Assembly (NCBI GenBank): GCA_035627615.1
Contig: DASPLL010000086.1
Span: 107,930 to 171,929 of the forward strand
Direction of reading: 5' to 3'
DNA length: 64,000 nucleotides
Source of the DNA: BRH-c25 sp035627615
GTDB lineage: Bacteria > Bacillota > Clostridia > Lutisporales > Lutisporaceae
Below the pieces are notes generated by a model. That model saw nothing but the letters and a program-made list of their open reading frames with translations. It ran no database searches and had not been told where the DNA came from. A program made the position numbers and the translations under genes. Shown one piece after another: positions 32,481 through 41,156 of this stretch. Position 1 is the first letter of the stretch. Every line of letters starts with the position of its first letter.

Positions 32481-32512
32481 TCCATAAAATCTACACAAAT
32501 CAAGTTTATATT
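32481..32512 (+). promoter_or_regulatory. Copper-island box and -10 (site 9)
   Basis: TCCATA (32481-32486), N5, TACACA (32492-32497), N9, TATATT (32507-32512), in front of copA. A G-rich stretch with TATA ends (32518-32537) follows at the start site and might be the CsoR operator, although its left half is GGG where CsoR sites have CCC. Confidence 0.72.
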
Positions 32513-32560
32513 ATGTGTATAGGGTAGTGGGGTATAGTAAAGAATGAAAGGAGAAATAAA

Positions 32561-35020
32561 ATGAAATCAGGAAGCTTTAAGATAAATGGCATGACTTGCG
32601 CAGCCTGTGCCAAGGCGGTGGAAAGAGCAGTAAAGAAGCTGGACGGGACTGAGGATGTCAATGTCAACCTGGCTACAGAAAAGCTCGCTCTTAACTATGA
32701 TGAAGCAAAAATCAAAGCAAGTGACATTGCAGATGCAGTTACAAAAGCAGGTTATGAGGCTGTGGAGGAGAAAAATACTAAAGATGTTACAATACCTATC
32801 TCAGGCATGACATGCGCTGCTTGTGCGAAAGCAGTAGAAAAAGCGATAGGTAAATTGCCGGGGGTGGAGGCTGTAGCGGTCAATTTTGCTACAGAAAAAG
32901 CAAATATCAAATACGATCCGACTGGTTTAAGGTTGTCGGAAATCAAACAAGCTATAGCAAAGGCGGGCTATAAAGCACTGGAAATTGAAAACAAGGACAA
33001 GGTGGATGAGGATAAAAAGCGCAAGGAAAGAGAGATTAGGATACTGTGGACTAAGTTTATAGTCTCGACGGTTTTTGCTGTTCCACTCCTGTATATAGCA
33101 ATGGGAGCCATGTTGGGATGGCCGCTGCCTAAAGCATTGGATCCAATGGATTTTCCTCTCTTTTATGCGTTTGTACAAATAGGACTTACCATTCCAATAG
33201 TCATTGCAGGATATAAATTCTATACCGTAGGATTTAAAGCGATTTTTCACAGAAGTCCTAATATGGACTCCTTAATAGCAATGGGTACTTCGGCAGCTAT
33301 ACTTTATAGTTTGTACTCAACATATCGTATAAGCACTGGAGATTTTATGAGTGTCGAAAACCTTTACTTTGAAACAGCGGGTGTCATAATAGCATTGATT
33401 CTATTAGGAAAGTCCCTGGAAGCAGTATCAAAGGGAAGGACTTCAGAAGCCATTAAAAAACTGATGGGTCTGGCCCCTAAGACTGCAATAGTAATGCAGG
33501 ATGACAAGGAAATTGAGATACCAATAGAAGAAGTTGAGGTAGGCGACATTATAGTAGTAAAACCCGGATCAAAAATTCCGGTAGACGGCGAAGTGGTGGA
33601 AGGACTTACAGCAATTGATGAATCAATGCTGACTGGCGAAAGCATACCTGTAGAGAAAAAGCAGGGAGATAAAGTGTTTGCCGCTAGTATCAACAAGACA
33701 GGGTCTATTAAGTTCAAAGCCACAAAAATAGGAAGCGATACAGCTCTGGCACAGATAATAAAGCTGGTGGAAGATGCTCAAGGGTCCAAGGCACCTATTG
33801 CGCAAATGGCGGATATTGTTTCCGGATATTTTGTACCGATAGTATTCGCAATAGCAACTCTCTCAGCACTGGCATGGTACTTTATCGGTGGTGAAACACC
33901 AGTGTTCTCGTTAACAATCTTTATAGCGGTATTGGTTATTGCCTGCCCTTGCGCATTGGGCCTGGCTACTCCAACAGCCATAATGGTCGGAACAGGAAAA
34001 GGCGCAGAATACGGTGTGCTGATTAAAGGCGGAGAAGCCCTGGAAACAACACACAAGATCAAGACCATTGTATTTGACAAAACCGGAACAATAACAGAAG
34101 GAAGACCAGAAGTTACAGATATAGTCACTACTAAGATTATCGAGAAGAATAAGCTTCTTCAGATTGCAGCATCTGCTGAAAAAGGATCTGAGCATCCTCT
34201 TGGAGAAGCGATAGTCCGCGGAGCAGAAAAAGAAAAACTCGAGACCCTTAAAGTGACAAAGTTCAACGCAATACCAGGTCATGGCATAGAGGTTGAAATC
34301 GAAGGCAAGAATGTGCTGCTTGGTAATAGAAAGTTAATGGTGGAAAGGAATATCAGCCTTTCTGAGCTTGAAACCGAATCTGACAGATTAGCATCTGAAG
34401 GAAAGACACCTATGTATGCCGCTATAGACAATCAAATGGCTGGTATTATAGCAGTTGCTGACATTGTAAAAGAGAGCAGTGCAAGAGCAATAAAGAAGCT
34501 TCATGATATGGGCATAGAAGTGGCGATGATTACCGGTGACAACCGCAAAACAGCAGAAGCAATTGCAAAACAGGTTGGTATCGACCGCATACTGGCAGAG
34601 GTTCTTCCGCAGGATAAGGCAAACGAAGTGAAGAAGCTGCAGGCGGAAGGCAAGAAGGTTGCCATGGTTGGGGACGGAATCAATGATGCTCCTGCATTGG
34701 CGCAGGCCGATATAGGTATTGCCATAGGCTCCGGTACTGACGTGGCTATGGAATCAGCGGACATAGTGCTGATGCGAAGTGATTTGATGGATGTACCAAC
34801 AGCAATACAGCTAAGTAAGAGTACAATCAGGAATATTAAACAAAATCTATTCTGGGCATTTGGCTATAACGTGGCAGGTATACCGGTTGCAGCAGGTCTC
34901 CTGCACTTATTTGGAGGACCACTGTTGAATCCTATATTTGCAGCAGCTGCCATGTCGCTAAGCTCAGTGTCTGTATTGACAAACGCTTTAAGGCTGAAAG
35001 GCTTTAAACCATATAAGTAA
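32561..35020 (+). CDS. copA: Copper-exporting P1B-type ATPase
   Basis: 819 aa. Two N-terminal HMA domains, each with GMTCAACAKAVE (near 8 and 82); eight membrane helices; TGES actuator loop; the transport-site CPC in ACPCALGLATPTA; phosphorylation motif DKTGT; EHPLGEA; and GDGINDAPALAQADIG. Every class 1B-1 (Cu(I)) hallmark is present and the length is normal. It exports cytoplasmic Cu(I). It is followed by copZ, csoR and a lipoprotein gene. Confidence 0.97.
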   Translation: MKSGSFKINGMTCAACAKAVERAVKKLDGTEDVNVNLATEKLALNYDEAKIKASDIADAVTKAGYEAVEEKNTKDVTIPISGMTCAACAKAVEKAIGKLPGVEAVAVNFATEKANIKYDPTGLRLSEIKQAIAKAGYKALEIENKDKVDEDKKRKEREIRILWTKFIVSTVFAVPLLYIAMGAMLGWPLPKALDPMDFPLFYAFVQIGLTIPIVIAGYKFYTVGFKAIFHRSPNMDSLIAMGTSAAILYSLYSTYRISTGDFMSVENLYFETAGVIIALILLGKSLEAVSKGRTSEAIKKLMGLAPKTAIVMQDDKEIEIPIEEVEVGDIIVVKPGSKIPVDGEVVEGLTAIDESMLTGESIPVEKKQGDKVFAASINKTGSIKFKATKIGSDTALAQIIKLVEDAQGSKAPIAQMADIVSGYFVPIVFAIATLSALAWYFIGGETPVFSLTIFIAVLVIACPCALGLATPTAIMVGTGKGAEYGVLIKGGEALETTHKIKTIVFDKTGTITEGRPEVTDIVTTKIIEKNKLLQIAASAEKGSEHPLGEAIVRGAEKEKLETLKVTKFNAIPGHGIEVEIEGKNVLLGNRKLMVERNISLSELETESDRLASEGKTPMYAAIDNQMAGIIAVADIVKESSARAIKKLHDMGIEVAMITGDNRKTAEAIAKQVGIDRILAEVLPQDKANEVKKLQAEGKKVAMVGDGINDAPALAQADIGIAIGSGTDVAMESADIVLMRSDLMDVPTAIQLSKSTIRNIKQNLFWAFGYNVAGIPVAAGLLHLFGGPLLNPIFAAAAMSLSSVSVLTNALRLKGFKPYK

Positions 35021-35055
35021 ACAATAATAACTAAAATGAATGGGAGGAATATAAA

Positions 35056-35271
35056 ATGAGAAAACAGATAAATATTGAAGGAATGAGCTGTGGCCATTGT
35101 GTAAAACATGTTGAAGGTGCACTTTTGGAGGTGTGTGGTGTTGAAAAGGTTAATGTAAACTTACAGGATAAATATGCAGTAGTAGAGCTAAAGCACGACG
35201 TTGAGGATTCTGTGCTCAAGGAAGCCGTCGAGGAAGCAGGCTATGATGTTGTAGCAATACAGGGGATATAA
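35056..35271 (+). CDS. copZ: Copper chaperone CopZ
   Basis: 71 aa, a single HMA domain with EGMSCGHCVKHVEGAL. The MSCGHC form with an adjacent His is typical of CopZ proteins that hand Cu(I) to CopA. It begins 35 bases after copA with GGGAGGAAT upstream. Confidence 0.93.
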   Translation: MRKQINIEGMSCGHCVKHVEGALLEVCGVEKVNVNLQDKYAVVELKHDVEDSVLKEAVEEAGYDVVAIQGI

Positions 35272-35298
35272 CCTTAAGTATTCAAAGGAGGAATAACG

Positions 35299-35622
35299 TT
35301 GGAGTATACAAAGCCTTCGAATCAAAGCAGTGAATGCAATCATACAGATGTGTCTATGCGGACAGATAAAGCAAAGAAGGATCTGATAGCCAGGTTGAAC
35401 CGCATTGAGGGTCAGGTAAGAGGTATAAAAGGAATGATCGAGAAGGATGTATACTGTGATGACGTGCTGAACCAGATAGCAGCGGTGCATTCAGCTATGA
35501 ATTCAGTCAGTCGGCTGATTCTGAACAATCACATGAAGTCCTGTTTGGTAACACGTATTCAATCCGGAGACATAGAGGTAGTTGACGAACTGCTGTATAC
35601 AATTGAAAAAATGTTAAAATGA
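35299..35622 (+). CDS. csoR: Copper-sensing transcriptional repressor CsoR
   Basis: 107 aa from a TTG start after AAAGGAGG. A DUF156-type helical protein: LIARLNRIEGQVRGIKGMIE, then the Cu(I) triad Cys53, His78, Cys82, with the same 25- and 4-residue spacing as the C-H-C triad of Bacillus CsoR. It should derepress copA on Cu(I) binding. The N-terminal 20 residues with Cys and His (NQSSECNHTD) are longer than usual. Confidence 0.95.
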   Translation: MEYTKPSNQSSECNHTDVSMRTDKAKKDLIARLNRIEGQVRGIKGMIEKDVYCDDVLNQIAAVHSAMNSVSRLILNNHMKSCLVTRIQSGDIEVVDELLYTIEKMLK

Positions 35623-35640
35623 AGAAGGTAGGCTAGAAGT

Positions 35641-36321
35641 ATGAAAAAGTCAATAATTATTAGTTTGGTTTTAATAATGGTAGTATCCCTGGCAGCGTGC
35701 CAGGCAACAGACGTGGTGGGTAAGGTTGCGGTTACATCCTTTGAAGCTGTATTGAACGCAGCCCCGGATAATGTAACCTTTGATGAAGCAAATAACGGCT
35801 GGTCTTTAGCTTCTCCAACCGGTGAAAGGTTCATATGGGGTAAAGACTTTAGCATGGAAAACATGGCAGATGTGATGATGGAGTTTGATGCAAAGCCTTT
35901 TATTGATGCAGGACTAAATGTAAGTCTGCTCCCACAGGAAATGTACTTATATGACAGTAATATGGGTAAGCTTATGGTCCACTCGGAGCTTGGCAACGAA
36001 AAGTTCACATATAACGGAGAGGCAAAGCCTCTGGATTCCTTTAAGAAGCTTGTTGAAACCCACAGAGCCAACGTCGGCTATCATGAAAAGCTGGACCACT
36101 ATGGCATAGCATTAGGCGAAGGTAATATGTTCGAATGGGCAAAGGATATGAGCACAAACAATAAGGATATAGTGTTCGTACTAAACCCAGAGATACTAAT
36201 TAATGCCGGTGTTGATCCAAATAAGGTTGAAGGCTGGGCTTTTGCAAAGGTTGAAGTAAAGGATGAGCAGGGCAAGGCAGTTGAAGTAGATAAATTCCTG
36301 AAGCCTTTTGATCTGAAGTAG
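35641..36321 (+). CDS. Lipoprotein of unknown function in the copA operon
   Basis: 226 aa with signal peptide and lipobox SLAAC. The body has two similar halves: GWSLASPTGERFIWGKDFS.. MEFDAKPFIDAGLN and YGIALGEGNMFEWAKDMS.. VLNPEILINAGVD, indicating an internal duplication of a unit of about 100 residues. There are few His or Cys, so it is not an obvious metal site, though Met residues lie around both 'FxWxKDxS' motifs. No family recognised. It starts 18 bases after csoR. Confidence 0.72.
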   Translation: MKKSIIISLVLIMVVSLAACQATDVVGKVAVTSFEAVLNAAPDNVTFDEANNGWSLASPTGERFIWGKDFSMENMADVMMEFDAKPFIDAGLNVSLLPQEMYLYDSNMGKLMVHSELGNEKFTYNGEAKPLDSFKKLVETHRANVGYHEKLDHYGIALGEGNMFEWAKDMSTNNKDIVFVLNPEILINAGVDPNKVEGWAFAKVEVKDEQGKAVEVDKFLKPFDLK

Positions 36322-36399
36322 AATACAGATTAATCATATAGAGCTTATAATTCTGGAATAATCCCGGAAGCCAGGCAAAATTTGTTAGGTAATCTTGGA

Positions 36400-36430
36400 G
36401 AATGAGCTCTGTATTTTGCAGGGCTCATTC
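36400..36430 (+). terminator. Terminator of the copA operon
   Basis: GAATGAGCTC (36400-36409) pairs with GGGCTCATTC (36421-36430), with TTTATCT after it. It ends the island. The 383-base gap to 36704 otherwise holds only the doubtful frame at 36490. Confidence 0.7.
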
Positions 36431-36489
36431 TTTATCTCAGCTAATACTATTCCGGGGACTTACTTGGTATTTTACTTGGTTTCGGACTC

Positions 36490-36654
36490 ATGGCTATATC
36501 CTATACACTGGTATATTTCATAGATAAGCACTATAAGAAAAACGGTAGAGTAAGATTCATAATAAAGAGAGTTTATAATGAGAGGATAATAAGACACCAC
36601 GGATACATGGAAGTACCTCGTAGTGTCAGATTTATGAGGAATTACAGCTTCTGA
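36490..36654 (+). other. Short open frame, possible gene remnant
   Basis: A 54-codon frame with ATG but no ribosome site. Upstream in-frame codons back to a stop encode DLLGILLGFGL, so frame and context read as one membrane helix followed by a basic tail (DKHYKKNGRVRF, IIRHHGYMEVP). It could be the 3' end of a lost membrane-protein gene. Confidence 0.25.
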
Positions 36655-36704
36655 GATTTATTTTTGGTGGCCGGAATATTACAATAAGAAAATGGGGTGA
36701 GCAT

Positions 36705-37790
36705 ATGACAAGTGAAATTATCTATAAAACTCTAGTTGATAGATTGAATGAAGGTAAGAAAGCTGTAGTAGTTACAACCTTAGTTAAAGAGAATTCCGGG
36801 AAAGTTGCATATGCTACTAAAAACATATTTGGAGAAGATATTTGTTATAGGGGCAAGCCATTCAGGTATTTGGACGCTACTGTTTTAGAATATGCAGTGT
36901 ATGCTTTGAAATCTGGGAACCTCCAGTTTATTGAGGGAACAGGCCGAGCAGCATATTTAATCGAGCCGTATTTACCTGAAAGCCGCTTGATTGTTTTAGG
37001 GGGTGGGCATATTGCAAAACCACTGGCTGAGTTCGGCTCAAAAGCAGGTTTTTCAGTGACAGTTGCCGACGATAGGCCTATATTTGCCAATAAGCAGCGA
37101 TTCCCTGATGCTGAGAAAGTAATTTGTGAGGATTTTCAGAAAAGCATTGGTATTCTTAACTTAAACAAATCTGCCTTTGTAGTAATTGTGACCCGTGGTC
37201 ACAGGCATGACATAACCTGCCTAAGACAGGTGCTAAAGTATGATACTGCATATGTAGGTATGATAGGTTCAAAACGTAGGGTTCAAAGTGTAAAAGAGCA
37301 GCTTTTAAGTGAAGGGTATTCCAGAGAAAGGATAGACCAGGTAAATGCACCCATAGGTTTGGAGATAGGTGCAATAACTCCTGAGGAGATAGCAATATCT
37401 ATTATAGCCCAGGTTATACGCTATAAACGTCTTACTGCTACATCAAACAAACATGTTACACATGAAAAGTCAAATTGGCCGGAATTTGACCGGGAGGTTC
37501 AGACAGAACTGGGTAATGCCAGTGATGGAACTAAAGCCATAGTTACGGTAATCTCTACAAAAGGTTCAACTCCAAGGAAAACAGGTGCAAAGATGCTTGT
37601 ATGGCAGGATGGAAGGACTATGGGAAGCATTGGCGGCGGATGCAGTGAAGGAGCAGTAATAAGGACAGCCCTTGATGTAATCAGGGATGGAGGCTATAGA
37701 ATCCAAGAAGTTGACATGACAGGAGATATTGCTGAAGATGATGGTATGGTTTGCGGTGGTATAATGCAGATTTTAATAGAGGCTTATTAA
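36705..37790 (+). CDS. XdhC/CoxI-family protein with Rossmann domain and two XdhC-type domains
   Basis: 361 aa. Residues about 1-90 resemble a worn XdhC/CoxI domain, 95-235 are the XdhC Rossmann domain (LIVLGGGHIAKPLAEFG; VVIVTRGHRHD; GMIGSKRR), and 255-361 are a well-conserved XdhC/CoxI domain (GSTPRKTGAKMLV, GSIGGGCSEGAV, DDGMVCGG). Canonical XdhC has the CoxI domain first and Rossmann last. These proteins insert or sulfurate the molybdenum cofactor of xanthine-dehydrogenase-type enzymes. No molybdoenzyme gene is in the window. Confidence 0.83.
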   Translation: MTSEIIYKTLVDRLNEGKKAVVVTTLVKENSGKVAYATKNIFGEDICYRGKPFRYLDATVLEYAVYALKSGNLQFIEGTGRAAYLIEPYLPESRLIVLGGGHIAKPLAEFGSKAGFSVTVADDRPIFANKQRFPDAEKVICEDFQKSIGILNLNKSAFVVIVTRGHRHDITCLRQVLKYDTAYVGMIGSKRRVQSVKEQLLSEGYSRERIDQVNAPIGLEIGAITPEEIAISIIAQVIRYKRLTATSNKHVTHEKSNWPEFDREVQTELGNASDGTKAIVTVISTKGSTPRKTGAKMLVWQDGRTMGSIGGGCSEGAVIRTALDVIRDGGYRIQEVDMTGDIAEDDGMVCGGIMQILIEAY

Positions 37791-37843
37791 GGGCATGACT
37801 AGTCGTTGAATAGAAGAAAGAGAAAAAGGCTACAGATATTAAC

Positions 37844-37876
37844 AGGACCGGTATCGGATGGATATCAGGTCCTTTT
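37844..37876 (+). terminator. Terminator after the XdhC gene
   Basis: AGGACC...GGTATC with GATATC...GGTCCT, then TTTTG. Confidence 0.65.
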
Positions 37877-38089
37877 GTTATTCCAATACCCGGAAAAATT
37901 CAAGAGCTTGAGGTTGTCCAGAAGATGGTATATAATTCAATTATATTGTTAAACAATAACATATTTTACAGCAGATACAACATGAAGTAGTCCTTTTAGC
38001 GTCCGGCTGGTTTCCTTTGCCTCCGCACCTGCCGGGTGGCTTCTTTGCGTCTGGAGCTTATTCAATGAACTATTAGTGAGGATAATTCA

Positions 38090-41000
38090 ATGAATGGAAA
38101 AAAAGCTGACAAAAGAATACTGTTGCTTCTGTTTAGCCTTATCTTCTTAGCTGTAATAATTACCGGTATATTATATTTCTATGCGGGTGATGATCACAGG
38201 GCATACCCGGCTCAGGGGACGCTGGACCTGAAAAACTGGGATCCGGATAATGACGGACCTTTAAGCTTGAGCGGGCAATGGGATTTTTACTGGACGGATT
38301 TTCTGGACTACCAGGAGGCTTCTGACAGCAGCCGACCACCTGATTTGACTGCAGATGTGCCTGCTGTCTGGAACAACTACAAATTAAACGGTGAGAACTT
38401 GCCGGGCTTCGGCTATGGTACATACTTGCTCAGGGTGGTGAATGTGCAGGAAGGAAAGCCATTAGCACTGAGTATTCCAACCTTCTCAACAGCCTATGAG
38501 CTTTATATCAATGAACGCCTTGTTTCCTCCAACGGAAAAACCTCTACAGGCAGGGAGGGGTTTTTACCTGAGTATAAACCTGTGATTGTGGAGTTTACAC
38601 CGGAGAAATCCAGCTTTATGCTTATAATCCATGCTGCCAATTATATCTATGCCCGCGGAGGGATGTGGTATGCGGTCAATATGGGTACGCCGGAACAGAT
38701 CAGGAGCATGGAAAAAACCACTGCGTACAAGGACCTGTTTTTGTTCGGGGCACTGTCTATCATGGCACTTTATTACCTTAGCATTTTCCTGCTGCGGCGG
38801 GAGGACAGGAGCAGCCTTTATTTTGTATTTATGTGTATCATATTTGCAAGCCGAACTGTCATATACGGAGACTTTTCCGTTTACAAACTGCTTCCCTTTA
38901 TCAGTTTCCGGGCAATCGTAACCATAGATTATATCACTTTATGCTGGTTTTCTATCTCTGCTGCCTTTATGATCGGGGAACTGTTTCCGGAAGAGAATTC
39001 CGGAAGGGTTCTGAAAGCGGCTTTCATTTATGGGGTGGTCATGGCACTGGTGTTTTTACTGACTCCAATTTCCTTTTTCACACGGCTGGTTCATCTTGTT
39101 CAAATTGCTGCAATACTAATTGGGGCTTATTCCATAGTGACTGCCGGTAAAGCATTCCTTAAAGGTAAAAAGGACTCATTGCTTGTGCTGCTTGGAGCTC
39201 TTGTGGTCATTGTATGCGCACTGCATGATATGCTGTTTCAGAACAATGTCATACTCAGCAATGTAGGCGAATTGGTGCCCTTTGGGCTGTTCATACTGAT
39301 GTTTCTCCAGTCCTTTGTCCTTGCCAGGAGATTTTCAGAAGCTTTTAAGAATGTCAATTCACTGTCCCAAAAGCTTCTTAAGCTGGATAAGATAAAGGAC
39401 GAATTTCTTGCAAACACCTCTCATGAGCTCCGTACACCCCTGAGCGGAATACTCGGTATCACAGAAGCAATGATGAAGGAAGAAAGCGGTCAACTGAGCA
39501 GTATCCAGAAGCAGAATCTGTCTACCATAGCAGGAAGTATACGGAGACTTACAAATCTGGTCAATGACATCCTGGATTATTCAAAGCTGAAGCATGGAGA
39601 TATAAGGCTCAATATAAGGCCAATGCAGATAGAAGGGCTGATTTCCACCGTTGTTAATATTTTTAAGCAATTAAGCCGCTCAAAGGAATATGATGTTATC
39701 CTGGAAATTCCCGAGGGGCTGCCCCCTGTACTGGCAGACGAAAACAGGGTGGTTCAGATATTGTACAACCTCATAGGAAATGCAGCCAAGTTTACAGTCA
39801 GGGGTTATGTCAGGATTTCTGCCAAAAAAATTCATAATATGCTGGAAATCTGTGTCAGTGACACTGGGGAAGGTATTCCGCAGGACAAGCTTGAAGATAT
39901 ATTCAAATCCTTCGAGCAGGTGGACACTTCCCTTACACGAAGGCATGGAGGGACAGGCCTGGGCCTTCCCATTACCAAGCAGCTGGTGGAATTACAGGGA
40001 GGCAGCATATGGGTAGAGTCGAAGCTGGGAATTGGCTCCAGATTCTATTTCACACTTCCTGTATCCAGCGTATCCCCGGAGGCTAAAGAACCGGATATGT
40101 CGGTATCAGAATTAGCTGCCTCAGATACGGAGGAACTGACTGACAATACAAAAAAGCTGGGGGATGGGACCCGGATACTGCTGGTGGATGATGATACAGT
40201 CGGCCTGCAAGCCTCTACAGCCATACTCAGGCTGGGCAGCTATGCGGTTAAAGCGGTAAACAGCGGCAAAGCCGCCCTTGAGGAAATCAGGAAGCATTCG
40301 GATTATTCGCTGGTAATATTGGATGTCATGATGCCGGAAATGTCCGGCTATGATGTATGCAGGAAAATAAGGGAGAGTAAATCGGCCTTTGAGCTGCCGG
40401 TGCTGATGCTGACCGCCAAGGCAGCCATCGAGGATATTGTCATGGGCTTTGAAGCGGGAGCCAATGATTACCTCCAGAAGCCTTTTGAGCCGGAGGAACT
40501 GCTTGCAAGAGTGGGAACCCTTGTTAAGCTCAAGGCTTCAGTGGACAAAGCAGTGGCTGCAGAGGTAGCTTTTATGCAGGCACAGATAAAGCCGCATTTT
40601 CTTTTTAACACGCTTAACACTATCTCTTCCTTCTGTGACAGTGACCCGGAGCATGCACGGCAGCTTATTGATGATTTTTCCAACTACCTGCGGCAAAGCT
40701 TTGATTTTAAATGTATTGAGATGTATGTACCGCTGGAAAGGGAGCTTAGTATTGTAAAATCTTACGTGGCAATTGAAAAGGCGCGTTTCGGGGACAAATT
40801 GAGGGTAGAGTTTGATATTGATGATACAATAGATGTCAGGATCCCATTGCTGTCAATACAGCCGCTGGTTGAAAACGCTATCAGACACGGATTGAGAAAG
40901 AAGGGCGGAAGGGGTACCGTTTTAATATCGGTAAGAAATGTTCCCCAAGGTGTTCAGGTGCTGGTGGAGGATGACGGTTCAGGCATACCGGAAGACAAGC

Positions 41001-41155
41001 TGGCAGTATTGTTAACGCCCGGGTCAGGCAGAGGGATAGGTCTTTGGAACGTAGACCGAAGACTCAGGAAGCTTTTTGCAGAGGGACTTACTCTGGAAAG
41101 CGAAATTGGGAGAGGAACAAAGGTATATTATATAGTTCCATCAGAGGTGATATGA
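38090..41155 (+). CDS. Hybrid sensor with two kinase modules (7TMR-DISM, HisKA, REC, LytS-type)
   Basis: 1021 aa. N-terminal TM, a 7TMR-DISM extracellular sugar-binding-like domain (about 45-205), seven membrane helices (about 215-415), HisKA with H in ANTSHELRTPLSGI near 445, HATPase (NLIGNAAKFT, DTGEGIP, GTGLGLPI), receiver with VILDVMMPEMSG near 745, then a second kinase of LytS type with H in QIKPHFLFNTLNTI near 835 and its own HATPase (LVENAIRHGL, GRGIGLWNVDRRL). The second kinase probably phosphorylates the regulator 1 base downstream. A direct repeat (38003-38023 and 38032-38051) lies in its leader. Confidence 0.9.
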   Translation: MNGKKADKRILLLLFSLIFLAVIITGILYFYAGDDHRAYPAQGTLDLKNWDPDNDGPLSLSGQWDFYWTDFLDYQEASDSSRPPDLTADVPAVWNNYKLNGENLPGFGYGTYLLRVVNVQEGKPLALSIPTFSTAYELYINERLVSSNGKTSTGREGFLPEYKPVIVEFTPEKSSFMLIIHAANYIYARGGMWYAVNMGTPEQIRSMEKTTAYKDLFLFGALSIMALYYLSIFLLRREDRSSLYFVFMCIIFASRTVIYGDFSVYKLLPFISFRAIVTIDYITLCWFSISAAFMIGELFPEENSGRVLKAAFIYGVVMALVFLLTPISFFTRLVHLVQIAAILIGAYSIVTAGKAFLKGKKDSLLVLLGALVVIVCALHDMLFQNNVILSNVGELVPFGLFILMFLQSFVLARRFSEAFKNVNSLSQKLLKLDKIKDEFLANTSHELRTPLSGILGITEAMMKEESGQLSSIQKQNLSTIAGSIRRLTNLVNDILDYSKLKHGDIRLNIRPMQIEGLISTVVNIFKQLSRSKEYDVILEIPEGLPPVLADENRVVQILYNLIGNAAKFTVRGYVRISAKKIHNMLEICVSDTGEGIPQDKLEDIFKSFEQVDTSLTRRHGGTGLGLPITKQLVELQGGSIWVESKLGIGSRFYFTLPVSSVSPEAKEPDMSVSELAASDTEELTDNTKKLGDGTRILLVDDDTVGLQASTAILRLGSYAVKAVNSGKAALEEIRKHSDYSLVILDVMMPEMSGYDVCRKIRESKSAFELPVLMLTAKAAIEDIVMGFEAGANDYLQKPFEPEELLARVGTLVKLKASVDKAVAAEVAFMQAQIKPHFLFNTLNTISSFCDSDPEHARQLIDDFSNYLRQSFDFKCIEMYVPLERELSIVKSYVAIEKARFGDKLRVEFDIDDTIDVRIPLLSIQPLVENAIRHGLRKKGGRGTVLISVRNVPQGVQVLVEDDGSGIPEDKLAVLLTPGSGRGIGLWNVDRRLRKLFAEGLTLESEIGRGTKVYYIVPSEVI

Positions 41156-41156
41156 A

